Below, in pieces: positions 22,256-32,166 of a DNA stretch of 64,000 nucleotides. This DNA is from Eublepharis macularius (lineage: Eukaryota > Chordata > Lepidosauria > Squamata > Eublepharidae). Under the pieces are notes generated by a model. That model worked only from the letters and a program-made list of their open reading frames with translations, ran no database searches and was not told where the DNA came from. The stretch covers positions 28,899,368-28,963,367 of the forward strand of contig NC_072791.1 of the NCBI RefSeq assembly GCF_028583425.1, given 5' to 3'. Each line of letters starts with the position of its first letter. Positions within the stretch are counted from its first letter, which is position 1. A program made the translations under genes and the position numbers.

Positions 22256-24505
22256 CTGCAAAAAAGAAAGTAACATTTCAGAACTGAAAAAGGGATCCAG
22301 AACACTGTCACGCATGCTATCTACATGAGTCTGTCTAATGAGCCATCTGGCAATAGGTCTAAAAAGAGAAGAAGCACACAATCTTGAGTTTCTGTTTAAA
22401 ATGGAACTGAAAATACATCACCTGAAAGGAGACACCAAATATATTAGCATCAGTGGTCAATATATGGGCACAGTGATTTACACTTAGTTGGAAATATAAG
22501 TAGTAGATGTCCAAAGGGTATGTGGTAATAAGACCTCTCTATTTTCAGTTAACCCAATCATAAAGCTGAACATTTGAGGTTAGCCACAGTATTACTGTTG
22601 ACTGTAGCAGACTTGGCAGGTAAGAAAACTTGGCCAGATTCTCTAAGTTAAGATATCTTAGTTAAGTTAAGCTATCAGAAGACTGGGCTGCAGCGACCTG
22701 CCCTAGAAGTCTTTGATGAAAAACTGGTGGACTACACAATTGAATGAGAAGTTTGTAATACGTTTGGTTGAGGCATGCATAATTTATGGTGACACAGAAG
22801 TTTGAGACCCAGAAGCCAGTCTTTGTATTTTTCAGATGTCTAAGTTACAGTACCCGCACAAAGATGACTGATGGAACATTCTGGTGATATTGCCAGGAAA
22901 CACAGGGCAACGCAGTCAGTCAGACCAATGTAACAATTTAAATGTGCCAATTAAAGCTTTGATGGACTATCCCTAATGCAACAGTTGACCATTAATATTC
23001 CCCCTCCCCCAGCTTTTTCAGTGATGATACTATGTTTCAGAGAACTGGGGGGGGGCAGGGGGGCGGTGTATTATAGGAAAAGGAATGTCATTTATTAGCT
23101 ATAAAGTTATGGATCACCAAGGATGCAAGACACCTGGATTTCTTTAAATCATGAGCACCAACTTTTAAGATAAGCTAATTTTAGCACAGATAAGCTAATT
23201 TTAGAAGATGCAACTATTGAAACCCTCTTGCAGCATTGCATTAAACAAATTAGTTTCAACAGCCACCTAACCAATGGAGATACAGGGGCCCGGACACTGA
23301 AAGGCTCTTGCTGTATAAAGTCTGAAGTGATGTATCAGTTGGTCAAAACTGAACTGGCCGAAACAGTAAGCATTCAAAACAGAGGAAGGTGCCACAGCAA
23401 TGGAGGGTGGTTGCCGAAATGTGTGTCTTGCGCCAGCAAAATGTGATACAGAATACAGTCAAGTTGATGTAGTGCAAAGCCTATTTGAGATACTTCCTTG
23501 TATTTCCACTTGGACAAGCTAGTGTGGTGTAGTGGCTAGAGTGATGGACTAGGATCTAGAAGACCTGAGATCCAATCCCTGCTCTGCCATGGAAGCTCAC
23601 TGAGTGACCTTGGGCCAGTCACACACACTCAGCCTAACGTACTTGCAGGGTTTGTTGCAAGAAAAAAGTGGGAGAGAAGAATGATGTAAGCTGCTTTGGG
23701 TCCCCACTGGGGAGAAAGGTGGGGTATAAACGTAAAAAAACCCAAAAAACTTAAGTGTTCTATGTGGTCCAACCCAACAATATTTAGGCAAACTAGGATT
23801 GCCACCTTTTCCTGTCTTTTAACCGCTTTCCTAAGAAACAAAAATTCAACGGTAGGGCTTTCCTCATAACTGCCTATGGTGGGAAAGTCTCATAAGTTGC
23901 ACTCCTTCCTGTCAAGCAGCCATTACAAACACAGAATTGCATCTAGGAGGGGAAAGAATAGCGACTCTGGGTCAATGCTGGCCAATTGAGCTGCTCAAAC
24001 AAATGCAAACACCTTTTTTTTTAATTAAAGAACACCCCTAGCATGTGTCAGTTCTCCTAGTAACAACTTAAAATGTACTAGTTCTGTAACAATTTACTAA
24101 CAACGCTATCCTAAGAAGAGTTACACCAGTCAAAGCCCACTGAAATCAATGGGTTTTAGACTGGAGTAACTCAGTTTAGGATTACACTGTAAATATTTTG
24201 CAGCTAACATTTTCTTCACAAAAATAGATCACAAGAGGAACAATTACCCTAAGTCCAGCTTCTGTGAGCTCGAGGCAATATCTGTTCCTTTCCCTGGTTT
24301 CCACATTGATATATGCCACATCCTCAGCACATGGAAGGCTTTTAGAGACAAACATGTTGCTTACGGCAAACAACACATCATTCACCACAGCTTCTGCTTC
24401 TAGCCTCATGTCCTTCACATCTGTTCCTTCAAAATCCCTGAACTCAGAATCGTCTTCCACACCTGTGTTATTGGTGAATTCCATAGGATTATCGTCAGTC
24501 TCCAT
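22094..24505 (-). CDS. GSKIP: GSKIP, GSK3-beta interaction protein (complete)
   Basis: GSKIP is a small cytosolic scaffold (an AKAP) that binds and inhibits GSK3-beta and anchors PKA through its RII subunits. Two coding exons, 24248-24505 and 22094-22255, join in phase 0 to 139 residues, the human length. Residues 33-50 form the amphipathic RII-binding helix, with V41 and L45 (needed for RII binding in the human protein) kept. Residues 115-139, [20 protein letters not shown] and the tail, form the GSK3-interaction segment with L130 kept. The start has a strong context (A at -3, G at +4). The C-terminal half is near-identical to human, and the first 25 residues vary as expected. It sits head-to-head with ATG2B and tail-to-head with AK7, as in mammals. 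Confidence 0.97.
23168..23204. repeat. Direct repeat, AGATAAGCTAATTTTAG twice
   Basis: Two identical 17-mers 20 bp apart. GSKIP intron; not conserved coding. Confidence 0.7.
23513..23745 (+). mobile_element. tRNA-derived SINE, second subfamily
   Basis: CTAGTGTGGTGTAGTGGCTA, B-box-like GATCCAATCCC, tail GGTGGGGTATAAACG. It is close in sequence to the 14006 copy. GSKIP intron. Confidence 0.7.
24108..24196. repeat. Short hairpin repeat (GAGTTACACCAGTC type)
   Basis: GAGTTACACCAGTC and GACTGGAGTAACTC are inverted around CCACTGAAATCAATGGG, with outer CTAAG/TTTAGGAT. It is a nearly complete palindrome of about 75 bp. GSKIP intron. Confidence 0.7.
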
Positions 24506-24506
24506 T
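24248..24506 (-). CDS. GSKIP: GSKIP first coding exon
   Basis: The acceptor TGTACAG ends just before 24506, one base ahead of the ATG at 24505. Residues 1-86, ending in ELTEAGLR, are followed by donor GTAATT. An upstream noncoding exon is therefore required. Confidence 0.95.
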
Positions 24507-25836
24507 CTGTACAGAACATAATTTTAAAAATAAAATATATAAGTTAATCACTTCCCAAATTTAAATACATTCAGAACTTACACATATTGCTCACAGTGTC
24601 AAGTAATCCATTTGAATTTGCTGTGTCACCAACTGTTAAAAATGTTAAATTTTAGCAAAAAAATGCACAAAGAATTAAAATACAATTTGCCACTAGAAAG
24701 TAATTTATTGAACCATTTGAATTAAAAAGTCTTATAGGAAGATGAAAAATTCTACAAAATTATATACAAATATACAATTATATACAAATTCTACAAAATA
24801 TATTCAAAGCAACAATATTTTGATCTTTTAAAAACATGATCTACTGACACAATATTTATCAGCAGTATGAACTCCCAGGTTTGAAAAGGCAAAACTAATG
24901 TTGCATTCAGCTCATTTTTATTAGTATCTATATTTATACCTTCCTTTACAGCAGTCATTTCTTCAAAACAACACATGATTAAAATATCACAACTAAAATT
25001 ACATTAAATCAAAATAAAACAGCAACATGCTCAAATCAGCACAGAATGTTTGGTGGAAGGACAGCGTTCTCATTCACCATTAAAAAAAAATCAACTGAGC
25101 GGTTCTCTTGGATCTCAAGAAGGGAGAGGAAGGTACAAACACAAGATCAATCATAGAAAAAGCTCTATTTCCGGCAACGGAAAGCCTCACAGCAGACAGT
25201 GATAAGAATGACACTTCAATATGAATTTCCCCAAATGAACCAAAATTCCGGGAGGAGGGGGCGCGGAATATATGAGCAAAAGACAGCTGGGAGCCAAAAG
25301 TGAAAATACATTTAGAAATCACATATATATTTTTTTTTTGTGCTATGAATTAGCACTACCATGTAAGAAGTGTATAAACAGCACCATTTAGTTCACAGAA
25401 GGAAGTAATTCAATAAGCATCAATAAGGGGTAAGAATGAGAATAGTAATCTCACCATAGCTCTCTAGAATGTCACTCACAGTCTGATTGTAATGAGTACA
25501 GCCAGCAATTTCTGCACTGAAAAAGCACTGGGCCGATTAACAACTGGGCAAAGTAACAAGGTAATTCACACATAGAAACCAGTCCCCAAACTAATAACAG
25601 GGATTAAATAATGTGAGCAGGTGAGTAGATATTTATCATTAGCAGCTAAAAAGGACTTCCAAAATAGCTATTTATGAAATGTTTTCCAGTTTTGCCTACC
25701 AAGAGTGAAAGAGAGAGAAAAAAGGTACTCGTAGCAAAAGCAAGCTGCGGTTTCAAACATGATGGTTCTGAAATCTATTACCAAAATAGCCCTCAGTACA
25801 AGATACCTCACAGCTAACCCTTTTCTGCCTTACATC

Positions 25837-28756
25837 CAGGGTGGATAAAAATCAATGATTTTTTTAAAAAAATCAAAAAAATCAGATTTTTTTTATTTAA
25901 ATCAGATTTTTTAAAATTTAAATTGGATTTTTTTAAAATAAAATGCTTTTTGAGGAAAATATATTACCATCCAAAGGTTATTCCATCATGAAATAAAGAT
26001 TAGTTTTTAATTATGTAGAATAAGGCTGTATATGTTTAATGTTTTTGGTAAATAAATTCCATTAATCCATTCACAATGTCATGCTCTTCCAGAGGTTTTT
26101 GTAAGATTATTGAGCAGTTTCTCTGCCTACAAGATATTATCACAGATGCTTGGTTTTGCAGTTCTCAAAACTGAATTTGTGTCAGCTCAGCAGAGATCAC
26201 ATGCCTCTTCTTCACAGCAAAAATGTTATAACATGAACAGAGTTGAGAAAAAGACCTTAATCCTATTGTTCTACAAACCTATGAAGACAGAATCAACCCC
26301 TCCAGTGCTAAGTTTCAAGAAGTTCAGTGAATAGAAACAATATTTTTCTGATTGTTCTGCACAAGAAGAAACTAAGTGTGAGGAGGGAGGGGCAAGCAGT
26401 ACAAAATGAAAGTGAAACTTTTTGAGCACAATACTGCACAAGTCTTTGGATCTTTTGTGTGTATGACCTGAGGTTTATCACATTCTTTCCTTGGAGGAAA
26501 AAACCTATAATGGCAGCAGGCCGTAAAAGAGACCCAGTTTGGGAATACTTTAATGAAGTTCCTTTACCTATCGGTAAGGCAGGCATGCGTGCAAAATGCA
26601 AACACTGCAACAAAGAAATGCGAGGCCTGGTGGCCCAAATGAGGCAACATCATGAGAAGTGCTGTGATGAAGATGACCAAAGAAACACATTTGAACAGGC
26701 AGGATCTTCAGGTTGGTAAACATTTTTATTGAATCATATTTCTAAAGACTGCCTTGAACTGTCACGTTTGAGCAAAATTATATTTCTTATTATTACTGCA
26801 TGTTACTGTCATTTGGTACAGTTATGAAGAAAAGCAAATATTCCTTTTGGGGCAGTGCTGTACAATAAGCAGAAATTGTATAAACAATAAAATAACAGCA
26901 TTGACTTTTTTGTTTAGGGGAATTCATCGTCAACATTAAGGATTCTGGAAACTATCCACCTTCAAGATCACCATCCTCCTGTTCTACAGTTTCAGAGTTA
27001 TCCATCCCGGATAGTGCTTCATTTGCATCATCATCAGACACCCACAGTATATCACCTAAAAGAAAGAAAAAACCCTTCCCTCCTGGAACCACCATAGATA
27101 AGTTTGTGATAAAAACTAGCAGATTAGAAAAAGAGTTGATTGATGAAAAAATTGCCCCGTTTGTTTATGCAACGAACTCTTCTTTCCGTCTGACTGAGAA
27201 CCCACATTTCATTAATATGGTTCAGTCACTGAGACCAGGATACAGTCCACCCTGCAGAGCAGATGTTGCAGGGAAACTGCTGGAAAAAGTGTATGACAGA
27301 GAAATGGAGCAATGTGCAACAGCTCTGGAGGGTAGAATTGTTAACCCAAGTATTGATGGGTGGAGTAATGTCCACAATGATCCTGTTGTATGTGCTTGTA
27401 TAACAACAGAAGAAGGGAAAGTCTTCCTTGCACAAACAATTGATACGTCAGGAAATGCACACACAGCAGAATACTTACAAGAAGTGGCAGTAAAAGCTAT
27501 AATAACGTGAACAAAAATTCAAATGTCTAGTACGCAGTTTGGTCACAGACAATGCTGCAAATGTATCTATTCTGATGACAGTTTGTGAACAAAATCGAGA
27601 TAAAATAGATGGCACTGTCACGGCCAAAATCCTCAACATTGGGCTTAAGAGAAATGTTGAACATATGCTGAGCATCCTGAAACCCATCTCTGAAGCTTTA
27701 AACAAAATACAGAAAAATAGCTGTTTTATTGCTGATGCTGTTGAAATTTGGAAGGAACTGAGTGAACACTTAATAACAGAACTACACATGGACAGAATTA
27801 AATTACAAGCATTAAAAAAGCAAATGGGACAAGCACTGTCTCCAGCTCATTTTTTGGCAAATATTGTCAATATCCAGTACCAGGGTCAAAACTTAAGTGC
27901 TGAGGAAGAGGAGTTAGCTATGACATGGGTATCCAGCAATCATCCATCTGTAATGCCAACTATAATAAACTTCAGAGCTAAGGGGGAACCATTCAAGAAA
28001 TATATGTTTGCTGAAGATATTTTAAAGAAAGTCACACCAGTGAACTGGTGGAAGTCACTTAAGCACTTGGATTTAGAGACTGTTCAAGTAATGATTTCAC
28101 TTTTAACAGTAGTAGCTTCTTCTGCAGGTGTTGAAAGAATATTCTCTTCCTTTGGACGCATTCATTCTAAATTGAGAAATTGTTTGGGACCCGATAAAGC
28201 AGGAAAGCTTGTTTTTCTTTTCCAGATTATGAACAAAGAAGAAGATGAAGAGTGAGCTACAGAGGACAGTATTTAAGTTTTTCATGTGTAGGCTGGGCTG
28301 ACAGTCTAAGTTTCTTAAAATATATATATTTTGTTTAGCCAAATTAGTTAACAAACATGGAAATAACATATGCTGTAATGTTATTGTTTCAGTTGAATAA
28401 ATAAAACTATTTAAATTGTTATTATTAAGGTAATGATTATTTTTCTCCTTCCAATAAAGTACAACAGAAAAGTTGTCCAAATATGAATGATTAACCTAAA
28501 CTGGGGATAATTCATCTCACAATAAATTATAATGTGTTTCTAATAGTATTAAAATCAATATTTTATACAACTGTAAAACTAATATGAAAAATTGTTATTC
28601 TAAAAATCTTCATCTACTTGCATCTTGAAGTTATACCAGCAAGAATTAGTCTTTATGTAGAAAACTATGATTTAAATCAAGCCTTACTGACTAGTGATTT
28701 AAATCATGATTTAAATCATGATTTAAATCAGTTTGATTTAAATCAAATCCACCCTG
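25837..28756 (+). mobile_element. hAT DNA transposon with BED-finger/DUF659 transposase, near full length
   Basis: It starts CAGGGTGGAT and ends ATCCACCCTG, flanked on both sides by the exact 8-bp target duplication CTTACATC (25829-25836 and 28757-28764), as for hAT elements. The transposase reads on the plus strand from an ATG at 26510. A BED zinc finger (WEYFNEV...CKHCN...RQHHEKC) comes first, then a probable 206-bp intron, then a DUF659 segment (ENPHFINMVQSL...SIDGWSN), then a C-terminal hAT dimerisation region (SSAGVERIFSSFG). A frameshift near 27510 and a missing middle part make this copy inactive. Both ends carry repeated GATTTAAATCA-like subterminal motifs. It lies in the probable GSKIP 5'UTR intron. 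Confidence 0.92.
26510..28255 (+). pseudogene. hAT transposase, broken
   Basis: Exon A is 26510-26711 (BED finger). Donor CAG|GTTGGT and acceptor TTTAG at 26917 restore the frame exactly, and the unspliced frame hits a stop at once. Exon B runs from 26918. The frame shifts by one near 27510, just before the VTDNAANV motif that holds the second catalytic Asp. Right after that motif the usual Cys-x2-His stretch and part of the insertion domain are missing, and the sequence resumes at LMTVCEQNRDKIDG. The C terminus reaches a stop at 28255. It is an element gene, not a host ZBED gene. Confidence 0.8.
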
Positions 28757-29749
28757 CTTACATCGTTCTATAGTTCTGATAGATGTAACCTATTTTGTAC
28801 CTTTCCTCAATTGCTCCCAGCTCTTCAGCCCAACTTGCCAGGCATTTCTAATTTCAGCCCATCATCACTTTGCAAAACATAACAATTTGTTTCCAAAGTG
28901 AACAGCTTTTGGTATGTTCACTGATTTTGAGAAAGTTGATGTAGCAACTCCGTTCAGCCCACATCAAGCCACCCCCTCTTCCGTCTGCTCAGACACCTTC
29001 TACCACCTGTCTCTTTGTCATATTTGCATGTTGGCCTAGGGTCTTCTTTCCACCCTATAACCTTCTCGTTGCTATGCCAGACCCACTCATTGCCACCCTC
29101 CAGTTCACAAGTGAATCACCTGCTTCCTCAGGCAAGACACTCCCTCTATTTAAGCCCACCTGTCTCCTCCCACATAGCAGCACCCAAACTGACTAACTAT
29201 TCTCACTCTTCCCACAGACTCTCACTCCAGCATCCTTTCTTCCAGCTCTACCGCCTCATCCCAAACAGAGGTGGCAGAAATTATTTCCACCCTTTTAACA
29301 TTTGCAAGTCATCTCTGTGAATAGGAAGCAAGAAGAGGCATCTCCCCCACAAAACCGGGCTGCTTGTAACAAGGGCCCAACATTACCAGCACTGTCGTTA
29401 AAGCAAGAAATAGGACCAGGAGCCCTGCGCTTGCACTTGAACTCCACAGCCGACCTTTCAGAACCTGCCACTCATCTGGGCCTTTATCAGCAGCCAGAAA
29501 TGCATATATTTTTAGTAAGCACGGAATGTTTATATTAGTGCAGTGAACAGCTTCGCCCCTGGCTTCTTGAACAATGAAAAGCATAGGAGCTGGCTGATTC
29601 CCCCCCCCCCCCCTTCATCAGTTGGTAACCAGACACGTCTCTCAATACATGTATACCTCCCTCTATGCGGACTGGGGTCTGGTTGCCTACTAATCAGAAA
29701 AGAAAAAGAAGCCGGCCTGCTTCTAGTTATTATTTTTAGCTAGGGTTGC

Positions 29750-29916
29750 TAACTTTCGCTCGGGAAATTCCTGGAGCCGAGGCTTGGGAGGTTGGAGTTT
29801 AGGAAGGGTGGGGTTTGGGCTGGGGGCAGATCTTAGAATAGCATAAGGCCATACAGAAACCACTGCTGTTGATAGCTGCAATTCCAGGAGATCTCCACTG
29901 GAGGCTGGCAACCCTA
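29750..29916. mobile_element. TAGGGTTGCTAAC inverted-end repeat
   Basis: Ends TAGGGTTGCTAAC and CTGGCAACCCTA, shorter inside (AATTCCTGGAGCCGAGGCTT, AATTCCAGGAGATCTCCACT). Same family as 17106-17378. Confidence 0.55.
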
Positions 29917-29924
29917 TCTTCCGC

Positions 29925-30118
29925 CCATCTTTACATCCCATCTCTCCTCCAAGGAGCTCAGGGCAGCATGACTCCCCCTCCCCTTTAGTTTTGTCCTCAC
30001 AATAACTCTGTAAGGGAAGCTAGGAGGAAGGAGTAGGAGCAGCCCAAGGTTGCAAGGTACTTTCCCAGGAATTCGAACCCAGCTCCCTCCCAACTCGCCG
30101 TCCGTAACACGACGCCCG
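29925..30118 (-). mobile_element. Possible reversed tRNA-SINE/L2-like fragment
   Basis: AAGGAGCTCAGGGCAGCATG, GTCCTCACAATAACTCTGTA and GAATTCGAACCCAGCTCC are words seen in reversed SINE-like repeats. It abuts the CpG-rich block upstream of the candidate GSKIP exon. Confidence 0.35.
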
Positions 30119-30239
30119 TGCGGTCCTATTACAGGGTCCTTTTCCTGTCCCTTCCCCCAGCCGCTGCCCTCCCCCTCGCTTCAAGGCACAGCAAATTATG
30201 CAACAAGCCGCCGCCTTCTCCCCCCCCCCCCGCGCTCAC

Positions 30240-30378
30240 CTACCCCTAGCCCATTCCTCGCCTCGTCCACTCTCCGACCCCCCTTGAGCCGCAGCGCCGA
30301 CAGAGGAGGGAGAAGAAAAAGCGGCGCTCCCGCCTTCGCTTCCAACGGTGGTTTTCCTCTCTCCCCGCCCCCTACTCT
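30240..30378 (-). other. Candidate GSKIP noncoding first exon
   Basis: On the minus strand a strong donor, GTAG|GTGAGC, ends at 30240 inside a CpG-rich block. The coding exon has an acceptor right before its ATG, so a 5' noncoding exon must exist upstream. This is the best donor I see in the right place. The 5' limit is arbitrary, set at the CLEAR-type box. Confidence 0.4.
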
Positions 30379-30388
30379 GTCACGTGAC
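30379..30388. promoter_or_regulatory. Perfect CLEAR-type E-box (GTCACGTGAC)
   Basis: The palindrome GTCACGTGAC equals the consensus CLEAR element bound by TFEB/TFE3/MITF; USF can bind the same core. It lies in the CpG block just upstream of the candidate GSKIP exon and 1.6 kb from the ATG2B start codon. TFEB drives lysosome and autophagy genes. That it serves ATG2B or GSKIP is inference. Confidence 0.6.
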
Positions 30389-30600
30389 GGCCGCCGAGCG
30401 AAGGCGGCAAGAGGCACCAAGAGGCCAGAGCAACCCCGTTCGCAAGCAGCCGCTGCAGGTTCCTCATCGAACATATACGAGGCAAAAAACCCCATGCCCG
30501 AAACGATAGAATGGGAGGCGCTAGAATGATGGGATGACAGTCAGCCCCCTGGCGCTGTCTTCATTGGAAAAGTTCGCACCATTCGTTTCGTCTGTTCACA

Positions 30601-30775
30601 CTACTTATGGATTTACGTTATTTATAGTCCGCCTTTCTCACTGCAACTCAAGCCGGATTACTCAGTGCGAGCCAGGACAGTCCATTTCGATGAACAAGGT
30701 AATAGGGTATATCCATGCAAAACTGCAAAGATTTAACAGCAGCAGACATCCAATACAGAATTGAGAAAATACTGA
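30601..30775. repeat. Unclassified repeat, copy 1 of a pair between the two CpG blocks
   Basis: TTATAGTCCGCCTTTCTCAC and AGTGCGAGCCAGGACAGTCC, shared with 31000-31092. The reverse of the same end appears at 19118-19165 and 41905-41955 (TTGAGTCTCAGTGAGAAAGG). Confidence 0.5.
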
Positions 30776-30999
30776 AACAGAGCAAAAACAATGCAAAGGC
30801 TGGCATACTAAACAACCTAGAAACTACCTGGTAGGATCATACATATAGCAACAGCCAGTACTGTACATACTAGTGAAGTTCCTTTACTAATTTATCTCCT
30901 TGAGACTACCGCCTTATAGTACAACCCTGCTATCTGAGTAAAAATCCAGATGAAAGGGGCAATTTAGAAAGCAAATCGTTTAATTTTATTTATTTAATG

Positions 31000-31092
31000 T
31001 ATTTATGTCAGTTATACTCCATCTTTCCCACTGAGACTCAAGGCAGATTACACAGCGTGAGTCGCTACAATCTATTCCAAAGACATTTCAAT
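31000..31092. repeat. Unclassified repeat, copy 2 of the pair
   Basis: TTATACTCCATCTTTCCCAC, GAGACTCAAGGCAGATTACA and AGTCGCTACAATCTATTCC parallel copy 1. Confidence 0.5.
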
Positions 31093-31259
31093 GAACAACC
31101 CAACAGGATAAGCCAAAATAGCAGACTAACTGATGCCAACAACAGCAAGCGCGCACACAACCATCCTCCCAAGCCACAAAGAATTTGCTTTCCCCGCTTC
31201 TGCCACTCATTTTGCAATATTCCAATAGAACCCGTGGCTGTATATATACATTCCTCTTT

Positions 31260-32004
31260 CCCCTCACCTTATCTCTACGTTCGCCACAGGCAGCCACTTC
31301 ACGTGACTTCCGCCCCGCCCCCCCCGCCAGAGAAGTACGACGACAACAGCCTGTGGGTGTGACGTCTAGCCGAGCGTGTTACGAAAAGGGGCGGGGCAAA
31401 GGGAGCACAACAACAGCCGCGCTTCATCGCTGTGAGGAGAGGGGGGAGGGGAAAAGGGGCGGGGCAAAAGGAGGCCGAGCGACGGCCCTTCGAAGAAAAA
31501 GAGAGGCGGGGTGCGAAGGACGACCCCGCGGGTTGACGTGCCTCCTCGAAGCTCCGCCCCCTCCTCTGAGGGCCGGGCGGCAGAGGGGGGCGCGCGGAGA
31601 GAAAATGGCGGCGGTGGCGTGAGAAGGGTCGGGAATGGAGTCACCTCGCGCGGAAGGGGCTGGAGCCGGTTGCCGTCCGGGGGGGATAGGAGACTGAGAG
31701 CCGGGCAGCCCCCCGACAGAGGGGAGGCCAGTCCCCTCCTTCGTCTCCCTTCCGTTTTCTTTGCCTCCTCGCCAGACTTCATACCTTTCCATAGGACCTT
31801 GGTGGTAACATCTGTCTGCTGACAGCCTCTCCTCCGCGCGCGCGCGCGCGCGCCCCCCCCCCCCCCGCTGTTCTTTTCCAGCCTCCCACCTCTTCGCCTT
31901 CCCTTTATCCTTTGCCCAAGGGGCCGAGATTTATATTCTCCCCCCCCCCCCTCCAGTCTTCTGGTAACAGGTGCGCCACAGGCACACACACGCCGCTCGC
32001 TGTC
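31260..32004 (+). promoter_or_regulatory. ATG2B CpG-island promoter and 5'UTR
   Basis: A very GC-rich, CpG-dense block without TATA box. In order it holds TCACGTGA (31299-31306) fused to ACTTCCG (ETS site), TGACGTC (CRE-like, near 31359), several GGGGCGGGGC boxes, a YY1 site at 31602-31612, a (CG)n run near 31835-31852 followed by a C run, and a second long C run near 31940. Since YY1 sites of this type sit just inside transcripts, the start site is probably near 31590. No splice site is needed between it and the ATG at 32005. Confidence 0.65.
31602..31612 (+). promoter_or_regulatory. YY1 site with an embedded upstream ATG
   Basis: AAAATGGCGGC matches the YY1 consensus AANATGGCGGC in the ATG2B sense direction. 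Its ATG (31605) opens a five-codon reading frame, MAAVA, stopping at 31622, about 380 bp before the ATG2B start. Confidence 0.6.
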
Positions 32005-32166
32005 ATGCCGTGGCCCTTCTCGGAATCCATCAAGAAAAGGGCCTGCAGGTACCTGCTGCAGAGGTACCTGGGCCACTTCCTCCAGGAGAAGCTGAGCTTG
32101 GAGCAGCTCACCCTGGATCTCTACCAAGGCACCGGCTCCCTGGCACAGGTGCCCCTGGATAAGTGG
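32005..32166 (+). CDS. ATG2B: ATG2B coding exon 1
   Basis: Residues 1-54, MPWPFSESIKKR to QVPLDKW, donor GTAAGT. The start at 32005 matches the human start; G at -3. Confidence 0.97.

Noticed and set aside
22256-22381. N-terminal extension of the last GSKIP exon
   Set aside because: An acceptor sits exactly at the human exon border and the upstream peptide does not match GSKIP.
27539-28255. 238-residue frame as a host ZBED-like gene
   Set aside because: It lies wholly inside the hAT element bounded by matching 8-bp duplications, and is the C-terminal half of its broken transposase.
30050-30529. 159-residue open frame in the GSKIP-side CpG block
   Set aside because: Pro/Ser/Arg-rich composition with no domain; it overlaps the promoter and probable noncoding exon on the other strand.
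31366-32127. 253-residue open frame on the minus strand across the ATG2B promoter
   Set aside because: It is antisense to the CpG island and ATG2B exon 1, its peptide is low-complexity Gly/Arg/Pro, and GC-rich DNA has few stops.
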